Source: Terriglobia bacterium (GTDB lineage: Bacteria; Acidobacteriota; Terriglobia; Bryobacterales; Bryobacteraceae). Taken from it: 64,000 nucleotides of DNA. Below the pieces are notes generated by a model. The model had not been told where the DNA came from and searched no databases. It was given only the letters and a program-made list of their open reading frames with translations. Shown one piece after another: positions 43,848 to 52,343 of the stretch. Location: the NCBI GenBank assembly GCA_021325175.1, contig JAJPHS010000152.1, forward strand, positions 1 to 64,000. The letters are read 5' to 3'. A program made the position numbers and the translations under genes. Numbering within the stretch: position 1 is the first letter of the stretch; each line of letters starts with the position of its first letter.

Positions 43848-44861
43848 ATGAAACGTCTCGCGATGTTGCTCCTCTCTCTTGCTCTGCTCGTTTTCGCCGA
43901 CGGACCGTACAAGGTCATCAAAGTCGCCAAAGCCGGCGGCGCCGGCGGATTCGATTACGTCTATGCCGATTCGGCCGGCCGCAAGCTCTACATCCCGCGC
44001 ACCGGACCTTCGCCGCGCATCACCGTTTTCAATCTCGATACGCTGGAGAGCGCCGGCGAAATCCCCAACGCCAGCGCCCACGGCGTCGCCGTCTCCGATA
44101 AATCGAATCACGGATTCGCCACCAGCAAACCCGTCGTGATGTGGGACGCCAAGACGCTGCGCACCATCAAAACCATTGACGTCGAAGGCAATCCCGACGG
44201 CATCATGCACGACCCCTTTAACGATCGGGTCTACGTCTTCAGCCACCGCGCTCCCAACGCCACCGTCATCGATGCCGCCGATGGAACCGTCAAGGGTACG
44301 ATCGACCTCGGCGGCGCGCCGGAACAGGCGGTCAGCGATGGCAAGGGGAAAATCTACGTCGATATCGAGGACAAAGGCAACATCGCCGTGGTCGATGCGA
44401 AATCGATGAGCGTCGTCACGCACTACGACCTTCAAGGCAAAGGCGGCGTCTGCGCCGGTCTCGCCATGGACGTGAAAAACGAGCTTCTGTTCGCCTCCTG
44501 CCGCAATCCGCAGACGATGGTCATTCTGAGCGCGCGCGACGGAAAAATTCTCAACGCGCTTCCCATCGGCCAGGGCACCGACGGCGCGGTTTTCAATCCG
44601 AAAACGAAGGAAGCGTTCAGCTCGCAAGGCGACGGCACGCTTACCATCATTAAAGAAAACAGTCCCACCAGTTTCGCCATCGAGCAGACGCTTGAAACCA
44701 TGAAGACCGCGAAAACGCTCACGCTTGACAGCAAAACCGGCCATCTTCTCTTAATCGCCGCGGAATTCGGCCCGCCGGCGCCTCCCGCGCAGCCCGGCGG
44801 CCGGGCCGGACGTGGCCAGATGGTTCCCGATTCGTTCTCGATCATCGTTGTGGGAAAATGA
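43848..44861 (+). CDS. Secreted YVTN/YncE-type beta-propeller protein
   Basis: The 337-residue protein has a signal peptide ending near LLVFADG. Repeated blades such as FDYVYADSAGRKLYIP, HDPFNDRVYVFSH and LAMDVKNELLFASC fit a seven-bladed propeller. Such proteins bind ligands or partners in the periplasm. It lies 7 bp before the Cys/His-rich gene, so the two are probably co-transcribed. Confidence 0.82.
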   Translation: MKRLAMLLLSLALLVFADGPYKVIKVAKAGGAGGFDYVYADSAGRKLYIPRTGPSPRITVFNLDTLESAGEIPNASAHGVAVSDKSNHGFATSKPVVMWDAKTLRTIKTIDVEGNPDGIMHDPFNDRVYVFSHRAPNATVIDAADGTVKGTIDLGGAPEQAVSDGKGKIYVDIEDKGNIAVVDAKSMSVVTHYDLQGKGGVCAGLAMDVKNELLFASCRNPQTMVILSARDGKILNALPIGQGTDGAVFNPKTKEAFSSQGDGTLTIIKENSPTSFAIEQTLETMKTAKTLTLDSKTGHLLLIAAEFGPPAPPAQPGGRAGRGQMVPDSFSIIVVGK

Positions 44862-44868
44862 TGAGTTG

Positions 44869-45183
44869 ATGGCGCGCGGAATTTTTCTGTCGCTCGCATT
44901 CCTGATCTCCGCGATGCTCGCCATGGGCGCTTATCAATGCGCCACGGCCTGCGTGGATGACGTCTGCACCCCGCCCTGCCACGCGCATTCTCATGCCCCT
45001 CTGTGCGCGCATCAGGCGCAGCGCGCGGTACTTGTAAAATCGCCGCAACCGGTCCCGCAGCCCGCGGCCCTGTCCGGGATTTCGGAAATCGAAGTCCCGG
45101 CGCAATCGGTCGCCCACATCCCTCTCGTTTTTAAATTTACTTTGCGCGCGATCCTCCTCACCTCGCCCGTCCTCCGGATCTAG
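44869..45183 (+). CDS. Small exported Cys/His-rich protein, putative metal binder
   Basis: The 104-residue protein has a hydrophobic N-terminus (IFLSLAFLISAMLAMGA). The cluster CATACVDDVCTPPCHAHSH follows, with five Cys and several His within 30 residues, and then a Pro-rich part. Cys/His clusters of this kind bind copper or similar metals. It lies 78 bp before a Met-rich outer-membrane protein, which supports a metal-related role. No family is recognised. Confidence 0.55.
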   Translation: MARGIFLSLAFLISAMLAMGAYQCATACVDDVCTPPCHAHSHAPLCAHQAQRAVLVKSPQPVPQPAALSGISEIEVPAQSVAHIPLVFKFTLRAILLTSPVLRI

Positions 45184-45261
45184 CAGACTTTCGCTCTGTT
45201 CGACCGCGCGGGATGAATCCCGCCCACCAATTACTTCCTCGCGACGAAAAGGACACAATTC

Positions 45262-46467
45262 GTGCGTATTTTGAGCTTTTCTATTCTTGCGTGCGCTCTC
45301 GTTCACGCCCAAAACGGCGGCATGAACATGGTCGATATGAATCCGTCGTCCATGTACCTGGCCAATCTCGCCAGCGGGACTTCGGTCAATCCCGACGCGT
45401 GGGCCATGCCGATGCGGATGGCTCCGCTGGGCAGGTGGAATACGATGCTGATGGGCAACGGCTTTCTGGTCGATACGCAGCAAACCGGACCGCGCGGCCA
45501 CGACAAGCTTTATTCCACCAACTGGATGATGGCCGCCGCCGAACATCGCCTTGGCTCGGGCGGCGCGTTTCAAGCCGTGCTCATGCTGAGCCTGGAGCCC
45601 GCCACGATCACAAATCGCAGCTACCCGCTTTTGTTTCAAACAGGAGAGACCGCCTATGGCAAACCGCTCATCGACGCGCAGCATCCACACAACTTCATCA
45701 TGGCCCTGGGATTTCATTACACCAACGAAATCGCCGAGCACACTTTCCTCGATCTTTACTTTGCCCCCGTGGGCGATCCGGCTCTCGGCCCCGTTGCCTT
45801 TCCCCACCGCGCCTCCGCCCTGGAGATCCCGCAAGCGCCCCTCGCGCATCACCTTCAGGACTCGACGCACATCTCCGACGAAGTCCTCACCGCCGGCATC
45901 CAGCGCAAGAAAGTCAAGCTTGAAGCCAGCGGCTTCCACGGCGCCGAGCCGGGCGAAAACCGCTGGATCATTCAAACCGGCGGGATCGATTCCTGGTCCG
46001 CCCGCGTCTGGTATTTCCCGTCGGCAAATTGGGCCGCGCAGGTTTCCGCCGGCCGTCTCCATCATCCCGAAGCGCTCGAACCCGGCGATCAGTTCCGTTC
46101 GAGCGCTTCTCTGGCATACACCAAAGGCCGCTGGTCCTCGAGCCTGATCTGGGGGCGCGCGCACCTCACCGACACTCACGCGAATCTCAATTCGTATCTC
46201 GCAGAAACCGTGGCGCCCATTGCGCGGAAGAATTTCGTGACCGGCCGGGTCGAACTCGCCGACAAGGAATTGTCGGTTCCCGGCGTCTATCGCATCCGGG
46301 CCTACACCGCCGGCTACACACGCGATATCGATCTGGCGCGTAGTTTCGAAACCGGCGTCGGCGCAAACATTTCTTTTTATTCCATCCCGGAGTCTCTTAA
46401 ACCGGTTTATAGCGATCATCCCGCCGGCGTCAATCTGTATTTGCGAGTCCGTCTTCGTTCGAATTGA
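45262..46467 (+). CDS. Met-rich outer-membrane beta-barrel protein
   Basis: The 401-residue protein starts at GTG. It has a signal peptide and then a Met-rich segment (NGGMNMVDMNPSSMY, WAMPMRMAPLG). The rest alternates short beta strands, as in an outer-membrane barrel, and ends with a terminal strand NLYLRVRL. Met-rich entrances are typical of periplasmic copper proteins such as PcoB/CopB (analogy only). The downstream gene is separated by 59 bp. Confidence 0.65.
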   Translation: MRILSFSILACALVHAQNGGMNMVDMNPSSMYLANLASGTSVNPDAWAMPMRMAPLGRWNTMLMGNGFLVDTQQTGPRGHDKLYSTNWMMAAAEHRLGSGGAFQAVLMLSLEPATITNRSYPLLFQTGETAYGKPLIDAQHPHNFIMALGFHYTNEIAEHTFLDLYFAPVGDPALGPVAFPHRASALEIPQAPLAHHLQDSTHISDEVLTAGIQRKKVKLEASGFHGAEPGENRWIIQTGGIDSWSARVWYFPSANWAAQVSAGRLHHPEALEPGDQFRSSASLAYTKGRWSSSLIWGRAHLTDTHANLNSYLAETVAPIARKNFVTGRVELADKELSVPGVYRIRAYTAGYTRDIDLARSFETGVGANISFYSIPESLKPVYSDHPAGVNLYLRVRLRSN

Positions 46468-46526
46468 CCGGCCGGCGCATGTCCCTACTCCGCCCAGCCT
46501 CGCCCGATTTGTGAAATCATACCCAC

Positions 46527-47738
46527 ATGACTCGACGCCTTCCGCTGCTTTTTTCCGCCGCGCTGCTCGCCGCGGGCCAGCAAATCGTCCAATTCAAGGA
46601 CCACGTCATCGAGGAGAATGAACCCGGCGGATACGCCGTCATCGTCGCCGATATCAATCACGATGGTAAACCCGACGTGATCGGCGTCAGCCAGCAGGTC
46701 CACAAACTGATTTGGTATGAAAATCCCTCCTGGACGCCGCACACCATCGTGGACGATGTTGCGGGCATCGTGAATCTCGCGGCTTACGACATCGACGGCG
46801 ACGGCGTCCCCGAAATCGCCATAGAATCGGGATTTGCCATGCAGCAGGCGAAAAGTCCGGGCCTGGTGTGGCTGCTGGCGCATCAAGGCGACCCGCGCGA
46901 GCCGTGGAAGATGATCAAAATCGATCAATACCCGACCGCGCATCACATTGCCTGGGCCGATATCGACGGCAGCGGTCACAAGGCGCTGATCATGTCGCCG
47001 CTGGTCGGCCCAACCAATGCCGCGCCGAAGTACGAAGGGAAGACGCCGCTGTTCTGGTATCGCGTCCCGAAAGACTGGTCCGGCCCATGGAAACGCGAAA
47101 CGATCGACGACGAGATCAGCGGAATCGCGCATCGCGTCCGCATCGTTCAATGGGACACGAAGGGCAAGAAGGAACAGGTGCTGCTCACCAGCTTTGAAGG
47201 CGCGGCGCTTTACACCGCCGAGGGCAAGGGCGACAACATCAAATGGCGGAAGAAGCTGATCGTCTCCGGCCACGATTCAGAGCCAGCGCCGCGCCTGGGC
47301 GCGAGCGATTTGAAGATCGCGCATCTCGGCAAGAAGCGTTTCCTTGCCGCCGTCGAGCCGTGGCATGGAAACGAAGTTGTCGTCTACACCGATAACGGCA
47401 AGGGCGGATGGAATCGCAAGGTGATCTATAACCAACTCACCGAAGGACACGAAATTTGCGTCGGCGATTTCAACGGCGACGGCCGCGACGAGATTGTCGC
47501 CGGAGATCGCGCGCGCGGCAAAATCGCCAGCGCGCATCTGTTCTATTCGAGCGATGAAACGGGGGCGGATTGGCGGCATGAAGAGCTGGATCATTTGCAA
47601 ATGTCGGCTTCCGGCTGTCAGGTGGCGGACCTCAACGGCGACGGCCGCCCGGATATCGTGATGATCGGCGGCGCCACGCACAATATCAAGTGGTATGAAA
47701 ACCTCGGCCCCGCGAAAACGTCCGGTTCCAGCCGTTAG
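46527..47738 (+). CDS. Secreted VCBS/FG-GAP repeat protein
   Basis: The 403-residue protein has a signal peptide. Calcium-binding-like repeat units VADINHDGKPDVIGV, AYDIDGDGVPEIAI, VGDFNGDGRDEIVAG and VADLNGDGRPDIVM fit an integrin-type propeller. Its function is probably extracellular binding or structural. Such genes are expanded in Acidobacteriota. Confidence 0.82.
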   Translation: MTRRLPLLFSAALLAAGQQIVQFKDHVIEENEPGGYAVIVADINHDGKPDVIGVSQQVHKLIWYENPSWTPHTIVDDVAGIVNLAAYDIDGDGVPEIAIESGFAMQQAKSPGLVWLLAHQGDPREPWKMIKIDQYPTAHHIAWADIDGSGHKALIMSPLVGPTNAAPKYEGKTPLFWYRVPKDWSGPWKRETIDDEISGIAHRVRIVQWDTKGKKEQVLLTSFEGAALYTAEGKGDNIKWRKKLIVSGHDSEPAPRLGASDLKIAHLGKKRFLAAVEPWHGNEVVVYTDNGKGGWNRKVIYNQLTEGHEICVGDFNGDGRDEIVAGDRARGKIASAHLFYSSDETGADWRHEELDHLQMSASGCQVADLNGDGRPDIVMIGGATHNIKWYENLGPAKTSGSSR

Positions 47739-47807
47739 CTTTTGCCTACATCGATCTGAAACACGGACCTGCCCGGTGACTCTATCCTAATGGAGGTATC
47801 CACCGGA

Positions 47808-48347
47808 ATGCTGCGTGAACTACTGGTAGAGGAACTGCGCGATCTTTATCATGCCGAAGGACAGCTAGTCAAAGCGCTGCCCAAAATGGCGAAAGCCGCC
47901 AAATCCCCCAAGCTCAAGGAAGCGATCCAGCGCCACCTGACCGAGACCGAGGGGCACGTCGAGCGTTTGCAAAAGGCGTTCGAGCTGCTCGGCGAAAAAC
48001 AGAAAGCCAAGCCCTGCAAGGGAATGATGGGCATCGTGGAAGAAGGCCGGGAGGTGATCGAGGAAGGCAAGCGCCGCGATGAGATCGATGCCGATCTGGC
48101 GCTGATCGGCGCGGCCCAGCGCGTCGAGCATTATGAGATCGCCGCCTATGGTACGGCTCGCGCGATGGCGGAGCGGCTGGGCGAGGATCGCCTGGTGCGC
48201 CTGCTCAGCCAGACGCTTCAGGAAGAAGAGAACGCGGATCAAAAGCTCACCAAGATCGCCGAGCCGATGCTCCGCGAATCGGAAACGGGCGGGGAAGAAG
48301 AGGAAGACGAAGAGATGGAAATGGAGGAGGAAGAAGAAGAAGTTTAG
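47808..48347 (+). CDS. DUF892/YciE-family ferritin-like protein with acidic tail
   Basis: The 179-residue four-helix protein (LLVEELRDLYHAEGQLVKAL, HLTETEGHVERLQKAF, AAQRVEHYEIAAYGTARAMA, LQEEENADQKLTKIAE) has the Glu/His positions of a di-iron centre. The last 20 residues are almost all Glu, Asp and Met. The ATG at 47808 is preferred because GGAGG lies upstream (11-nt spacing); an ATG at 47790 overlaps that site. The role is probably stress-related iron handling. A clear terminator follows. Confidence 0.85.
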   Translation: MLRELLVEELRDLYHAEGQLVKALPKMAKAAKSPKLKEAIQRHLTETEGHVERLQKAFELLGEKQKAKPCKGMMGIVEEGREVIEEGKRRDEIDADLALIGAAQRVEHYEIAAYGTARAMAERLGEDRLVRLLSQTLQEEENADQKLTKIAEPMLRESETGGEEEEDEEMEMEEEEEEV

Positions 48348-48366
48348 CTTTTTTTGAAAGCGCCGA

Positions 48367-48403
48367 AAGCCCCCGGCGCCAGGGCGGGGGCTTCGCTATT
48401 TTT
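48367..48403 (+). terminator. Intrinsic terminator after the DUF892 gene
   Basis: AAGCCCCC (48367-48374) pairs with GGGGGCTT (48386-48393) around an 11-nt loop. A U-rich tail (CGCTATTTTT) follows. It starts 20 bp after the stop codon and separates this gene from the convergent kinase. Confidence 0.8.
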
Positions 48404-48455
48404 GGAAGCGGATCGCGCAACGAATCCCGGCATGATGCCGGGCGGGCCTGGAACC

Positions 48456-49403
48456 TCAGACCGCGCGCACTTCCACCTGTTTATAAACCGCTTTCACCTG
48501 CTCGATGGTAGGAAACGTCATGCCCGGCAGCCTGGCTTTCGCGGTGCCGGCCGCGACGCCCCAGCGCAGCGATTCGGAGAACGATTTTTTCTTCCACATG
48601 CTCCAGGTGAACGCGGCCGCCATGGCATCGCCGGCGCCGATGGGGCAGAGCGCGTCGATGTGCGGCGGGGTCGCTTCGAACACGCCTTCGCGGCTTGAGC
48701 CGACGGCGCCGCGGCTGCCCAGCGATAAGATCACCGATTCCGGACCCATCTTCTGAATCCGGCCGACCGCCTCCAGGATCTGGCTGCGGGTAACGAGCGC
48801 GCGGCCCAGCAGCCGCTCGCCTTCGTGCTGATTCGGAGTGATGACGGTGGGCCGCGCCTCCAGGGAATGCAGCAGCGCGTCGCCTTCGGTGTCCACCAGC
48901 GTCTTTACCCCGCGCTTTTTCGCGAGCTGGATAATCTCGCAATAAAATTCGGTGGAGACTCCGGGAGGAATGCTGCCGCAGATCATAAGCCAGGTGGATT
49001 TGGACAGCCGCGCCTCGACGCGCGCGCGAAGCTCGGCGAGCTCCGCCACCGCGATCGGCTGGCCCACTTCATTCAGCTTGATGGTCAGGCCCTGCTTATC
49101 GGAAATAGTGAAATTGGTGCGGCTTTCGCTTCGCACGCGCACCACTTCAAACGGGAAGCCGACGCCGGCGAGCATTCTTTCGATCCGCTCCCCCGCCGCG
49201 CCGCCGGCCGCCAGCAGCGCCAGCGTCTTGCCGCCGAGCCGGTGCACCACCAGCGAGGCGTTGATGCCGCGTCCGCCGGCCGCTTCGGTGCGGTCCAGAA
49301 TGTAGGCGCGATCTTCGAACACCAGCCGGTCGACGCTCACCGTGCGATCGATCGCCGGATTAATGGTTAACGTGAGAATCAATTTTAAAAGTTGAGCGCG
49401 CAC
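48456..49403 (-). CDS. PfkB-family sugar kinase (1-phosphofructokinase-like)
   Basis: The 315-residue enzyme has the family N-terminus LTLTINPAIDRTVSVDRL, GGRGINAS (sugar-binding) and the C-terminal signature PIGAGDAMAAAF with the catalytic Asp. The TINPAID start favours the fructose-1-phosphate or tagatose-6-phosphate kinase subgroup (fruK/lacC). It acts in the cytoplasm. Start is GTG at 49403 or an in-frame TTG seven codons later. Confidence 0.87.
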   Translation of the reverse strand: MRAQLLKLILTLTINPAIDRTVSVDRLVFEDRAYILDRTEAAGGRGINASLVVHRLGGKTLALLAAGGAAGERIERMLAGVGFPFEVVRVRSESRTNFTISDKQGLTIKLNEVGQPIAVAELAELRARVEARLSKSTWLMICGSIPPGVSTEFYCEIIQLAKKRGVKTLVDTEGDALLHSLEARPTVITPNQHEGERLLGRALVTRSQILEAVGRIQKMGPESVILSLGSRGAVGSSREGVFEATPPHIDALCPIGAGDAMAAAFTWSMWKKKSFSESLRWGVAAGTAKARLPGMTFPTIEQVKAVYKQVEVRAV

Positions 49404-49437
49404 CGCACATCGATTTGCGCGCTGATACCATAGTAAC

Positions 49438-50364
49438 CTGAGCCGCTCGCGCCATCCGCTGTTTCCCGCTTATTTCGCTCTGGTTTGCGTCTGCATCCTG
49501 TGGGGCACGACGTATCTGGGCATCCGCATGGCGCTCGAAACTTTTTCGCCGGCGGAGCTGGTGTGCTTCCGTTATCTGATTTCCGGATCGCTGCTGCTGG
49601 GGATCGCGAAAGCGACGGGTGCGCACCTGCCGCGCGGACGCGAGCTGTGGATGACGGCGGCCTGCGGGCTGATTGTGCTCGGCATCGGCAACGGCGCTCT
49701 GGCTTTCTCCGAGGATTGGATCCCCAGCGGGCTTGCAGCGCTGTTTGCCGCCACATCGCCGTTTTGGCTGGTGGGAATCGAAGCGCTGGCGCCGCGGGGC
49801 GAGCAGATGCATTGGCCGGCCGTGCGCGGGATGCTGGTGGGCGCGGCGGGGATCGCATTTCTCGTCGCTCCCGAAATCGGAAACGTCTCAGCCAATCGAG
49901 CCGTTCTCGGCGCGTTCCTGCTGCTCCAGTTCGGATGCGCGTCGTGGGCGGCCGGCTCCATCGCGCAGCGGAAAATTCCGGCGCGCGCCCATCCCTTCGT
50001 CAGCGGAGCGGTGCAGCAGCTTGCCACGGGAATCGTCTATGCCGTTCCCGTTATTTTTCATCCGCAGCCGATCCGCTGGAGCGCGCGCGGCATCGGCGCG
50101 GTGATTTACCTGATGATTTTCGGCAGCATCGTCGGCTATAGCGCCTACATTTACGCGATGGACCGCTTGCCGGTGGCCATCGCCTCCATTTATACCTACG
50201 TGAATCCGATGATCGCCGTTGTGCTCGGCTGGCTGGTTTATCGCGAGCCGTTCGGCGTGCATGAAGCGATCGCGATGGCGATGATTTTCGCCGGCATCGC
50301 GCTGGTCAAGCGAGCCGCATCCGGGCACAAAGCCGTGAGGGTCGCGGCCGCGAATGAGGGATAG
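49438..50364 (+). CDS. EamA/RhaT-type drug/metabolite transporter
   Basis: The conserved frame covers ten predicted helices in two EamA repeats: helix 1 in AYFALVCVCILWGTTYLG, then YLISGSLLLGIAKATG, and IASIYTYVNPMIAVVLGWL in the second repeat. The first ATG (49528) would delete helix 1. The frame is open only back to 49426 and holds no ATG, GTG or TTG upstream of 49528, so a CTG (49438) or another rare start is proposed. It exports small metabolites or amino acids; the substrate is unknown. Confidence 0.75.
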   Translation: MSRSRHPLFPAYFALVCVCILWGTTYLGIRMALETFSPAELVCFRYLISGSLLLGIAKATGAHLPRGRELWMTAACGLIVLGIGNGALAFSEDWIPSGLAALFAATSPFWLVGIEALAPRGEQMHWPAVRGMLVGAAGIAFLVAPEIGNVSANRAVLGAFLLLQFGCASWAAGSIAQRKIPARAHPFVSGAVQQLATGIVYAVPVIFHPQPIRWSARGIGAVIYLMIFGSIVGYSAYIYAMDRLPVAIASIYTYVNPMIAVVLGWLVYREPFGVHEAIAMAMIFAGIALVKRAASGHKAVRVAAANEG

Positions 50365-50376
50365 AGCGTGAATCGC

Positions 50377-50997
50377 TCAGTTGCGCCGGTCTAGGAGCTT
50401 GGCGCCGATCGCGCCGCCGAAGGCGGGCAAAACGGTGAACAGCAAAAAAAACAGCGGCATCGCCGCCAGTACGTTCAGCGGGTTGCGAATCGCCGTCAGA
50501 AGCTGGTTTAAGTCCGCCTCCGGCCGTCCATGTTGCCGCCATTGATCGCGCACCGTTTCCACCGCCGCGGAATTGGACAGAGCCATCACCAGAATCGCCA
50601 TCATGATGGCGACGATCACAAAATTGAAGACGCCGCAGATCCAGCCGAGGTGGGCTCCGTTCATCGGGGTGAGACGCTGGCCGGTCCGGCGACGGTAGAC
50701 GAAGACGGCCCAGAAGCCGCCCGCGATCAACCACAGCGGTCCCAGGGCGGCGGCCACCTGGCCGGTGAGCGCGGAAAGAACGATGGATAAAATTCCCGCG
50801 ACCAATGCGATTCGAACCGCCAGGGCGTTATGGAATCCAATCGCCCGCGCCGGTTGCACCGGCAGCGGCGGCGGCTCCGGCGCGGCGCGGATCGGCTCGG
50901 GCTCCTCCGGAAGAATGTCCCGCTGCGGCTTGCCGCACTTATGACAGAAAAGCGCGTCCTCCACCAGGACCGCGCCGCAAGTACAGTGTTCTCCCAC
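50377..50997 (-). CDS. Zinc-ribbon membrane protein
   Basis: The 206-residue protein has an N-terminal zinc ribbon (CTCG and CHKC, residues 5-21) and a Pro-rich linker. Four predicted membrane helices follow (AVRIALVAGILSIVLSALTG, LIAGGFWAVFVYRR, FNFVIVAIMMAILVMAL, LPLFFLLFTVLPAFGG-type). It resembles DUF-type zinc_ribbon_2 proteins of unknown function. It begins 4 bp after the permease stop, so the two are likely co-transcribed. Confidence 0.78.
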   Translation of the reverse strand: MGEHCTCGAVLVEDALFCHKCGKPQRDILPEEPEPIRAAPEPPPLPVQPARAIGFHNALAVRIALVAGILSIVLSALTGQVAAALGPLWLIAGGFWAVFVYRRRTGQRLTPMNGAHLGWICGVFNFVIVAIMMAILVMALSNSAAVETVRDQWRQHGRPEADLNQLLTAIRNPLNVLAAMPLFFLLFTVLPAFGGAIGAKLLDRRN

Positions 50998-51001
50998 GCT
51001 T

Positions 51002-52312
51002 TCAGTCTCGCACGGCGCCGATATTCCGCGCGGCGCGCGAGGCGAAGTAGGCGCACCAGCCGACCGCCGCCGCCAGGGCGACCGCCGTCAATTCGCGCCA
51101 CGTCGAGCTGGAAAGCATCCACAAAATGACGGCGCATCCGGCCGCTGGAATCAAAACTCCGCCGCGCAGATGAAACTTGGCGCGATCGCCCGCGCGCCGC
51201 AGCGCGATCACGGCCGCGCAGGTGGCCAGATACCCGAGCATGCGCGTGATGACGCTGAGCGTGACCAGATAAACGAAGGATCCGGAAAGCGTCAGCACCA
51301 GCATCAGCGCGGTGGTCACGGCCACTGCGGAAGCCGGCGTCCGGAATCGCGGATGAACGAAAGCCAGAGCCGCGGGCAGCTCGCGCCGCTCCGCCATCGC
51401 GTAGATGAGCCGCGATCCGGAAAGGATCAGCACATTCAAGTTTCCGGCCAGCGAAAAAATAATGCCGAGAGTGATAATCAGGGCTCCCTGCGCGCCGAAA
51501 AATCGCGCGGCGGCGTCGGCCAGCGGACGCCCGGAGGATGCCAGGCCGGGCAGCGTTCCGATCGAGACGATTTGAATCCCCATGTACAGCGCGACGATGA
51601 TCGCCATGCCGGCGATCAGCGCGAAGGGCAGATCGCGCTCCGGATTGCGCGATTCCCCGGCCGGGATCACCGCCATTTCAAATCCCGTGAAGGCGTAGCT
51701 GACCAGCAGCACGGATTGCGCGAAGGAGTGATAGGCGGGCGCGGGTCCGGTGAAGCGATGCCAGTCGACGAAAAAAATTCCCGCGGCGGCGAACAGCAGC
51801 AGCGGGATCAGCTTCAGCGCCGCGAAGGCATTGCCGGTGTCGGCGGCAACGCGAACGCCGCGAATATTGATGGCGGTGAGCGCCGCCACCAGAATGGTCA
51901 CCAGCGCGGCGCGCGGCCATCCGGCGGCCAGCGGCGGAAAGAAGAAAGCGAGATATTCCGGCAACAGCGTGCAATTGGCGGAAAAAGCCGTGAGCCGCGC
52001 CAGCCACACGAACCATCCGATGCTGAATCCGGCGAGCGGGCCGAAGGCTTCGCGCGCGAATAAATATGGCCCACCGGTTTCGGAAAAGCGGCTGGACGCC
52101 TCGGTGAAGCTGAGCACGATGAACGACACGCACAGCGCGCAAACGGCGAACGATGCCAGGCTGTAGGCGCCGGCGAGCGCGAAAGTTTTCGACGGCAGGC
52201 CGAAAATTCCCGCGCCGATCACGCCGTTGATCACCACCGCGGTCAGGTCCGCGCGCCGCATCGAGCGGAGCAGGCCCTTCGACCCGTCGCTGAACTGAAC
52301 CGCGCGCGCCAA
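51002..52312 (-). CDS. APC-family amino acid permease
   Basis: The 436-residue protein has 12 predicted helices and the APC signature in helix 1 (VINGVIGAGIFGLPS), with GGPYLFAREAFGPLAGFSIG after helix 2 and YAFTGFEMAVIPAGE in helix 6. It should be an inner-membrane amino acid or amine transporter. The start may be TTG 52312 or ATG 52261; neither has a strong Shine-Dalgarno. It is divergent from the ASPIC/UnbV gene. Confidence 0.88.
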   Translation of the reverse strand: MARAVQFSDGSKGLLRSMRRADLTAVVINGVIGAGIFGLPSKTFALAGAYSLASFAVCALCVSFIVLSFTEASSRFSETGGPYLFAREAFGPLAGFSIGWFVWLARLTAFSANCTLLPEYLAFFFPPLAAGWPRAALVTILVAALTAINIRGVRVAADTGNAFAALKLIPLLLFAAAGIFFVDWHRFTGPAPAYHSFAQSVLLVSYAFTGFEMAVIPAGESRNPERDLPFALIAGMAIIVALYMGIQIVSIGTLPGLASSGRPLADAAARFFGAQGALIITLGIIFSLAGNLNVLILSGSRLIYAMAERRELPAALAFVHPRFRTPASAVAVTTALMLVLTLSGSFVYLVTLSVITRMLGYLATCAAVIALRRAGDRAKFHLRGGVLIPAAGCAVILWMLSSSTWRELTAVALAAAVGWCAYFASRAARNIGAVRD

Positions 52313-52343
52313 GATGAATTATGCTACCAGTTCGGGATCGAAA

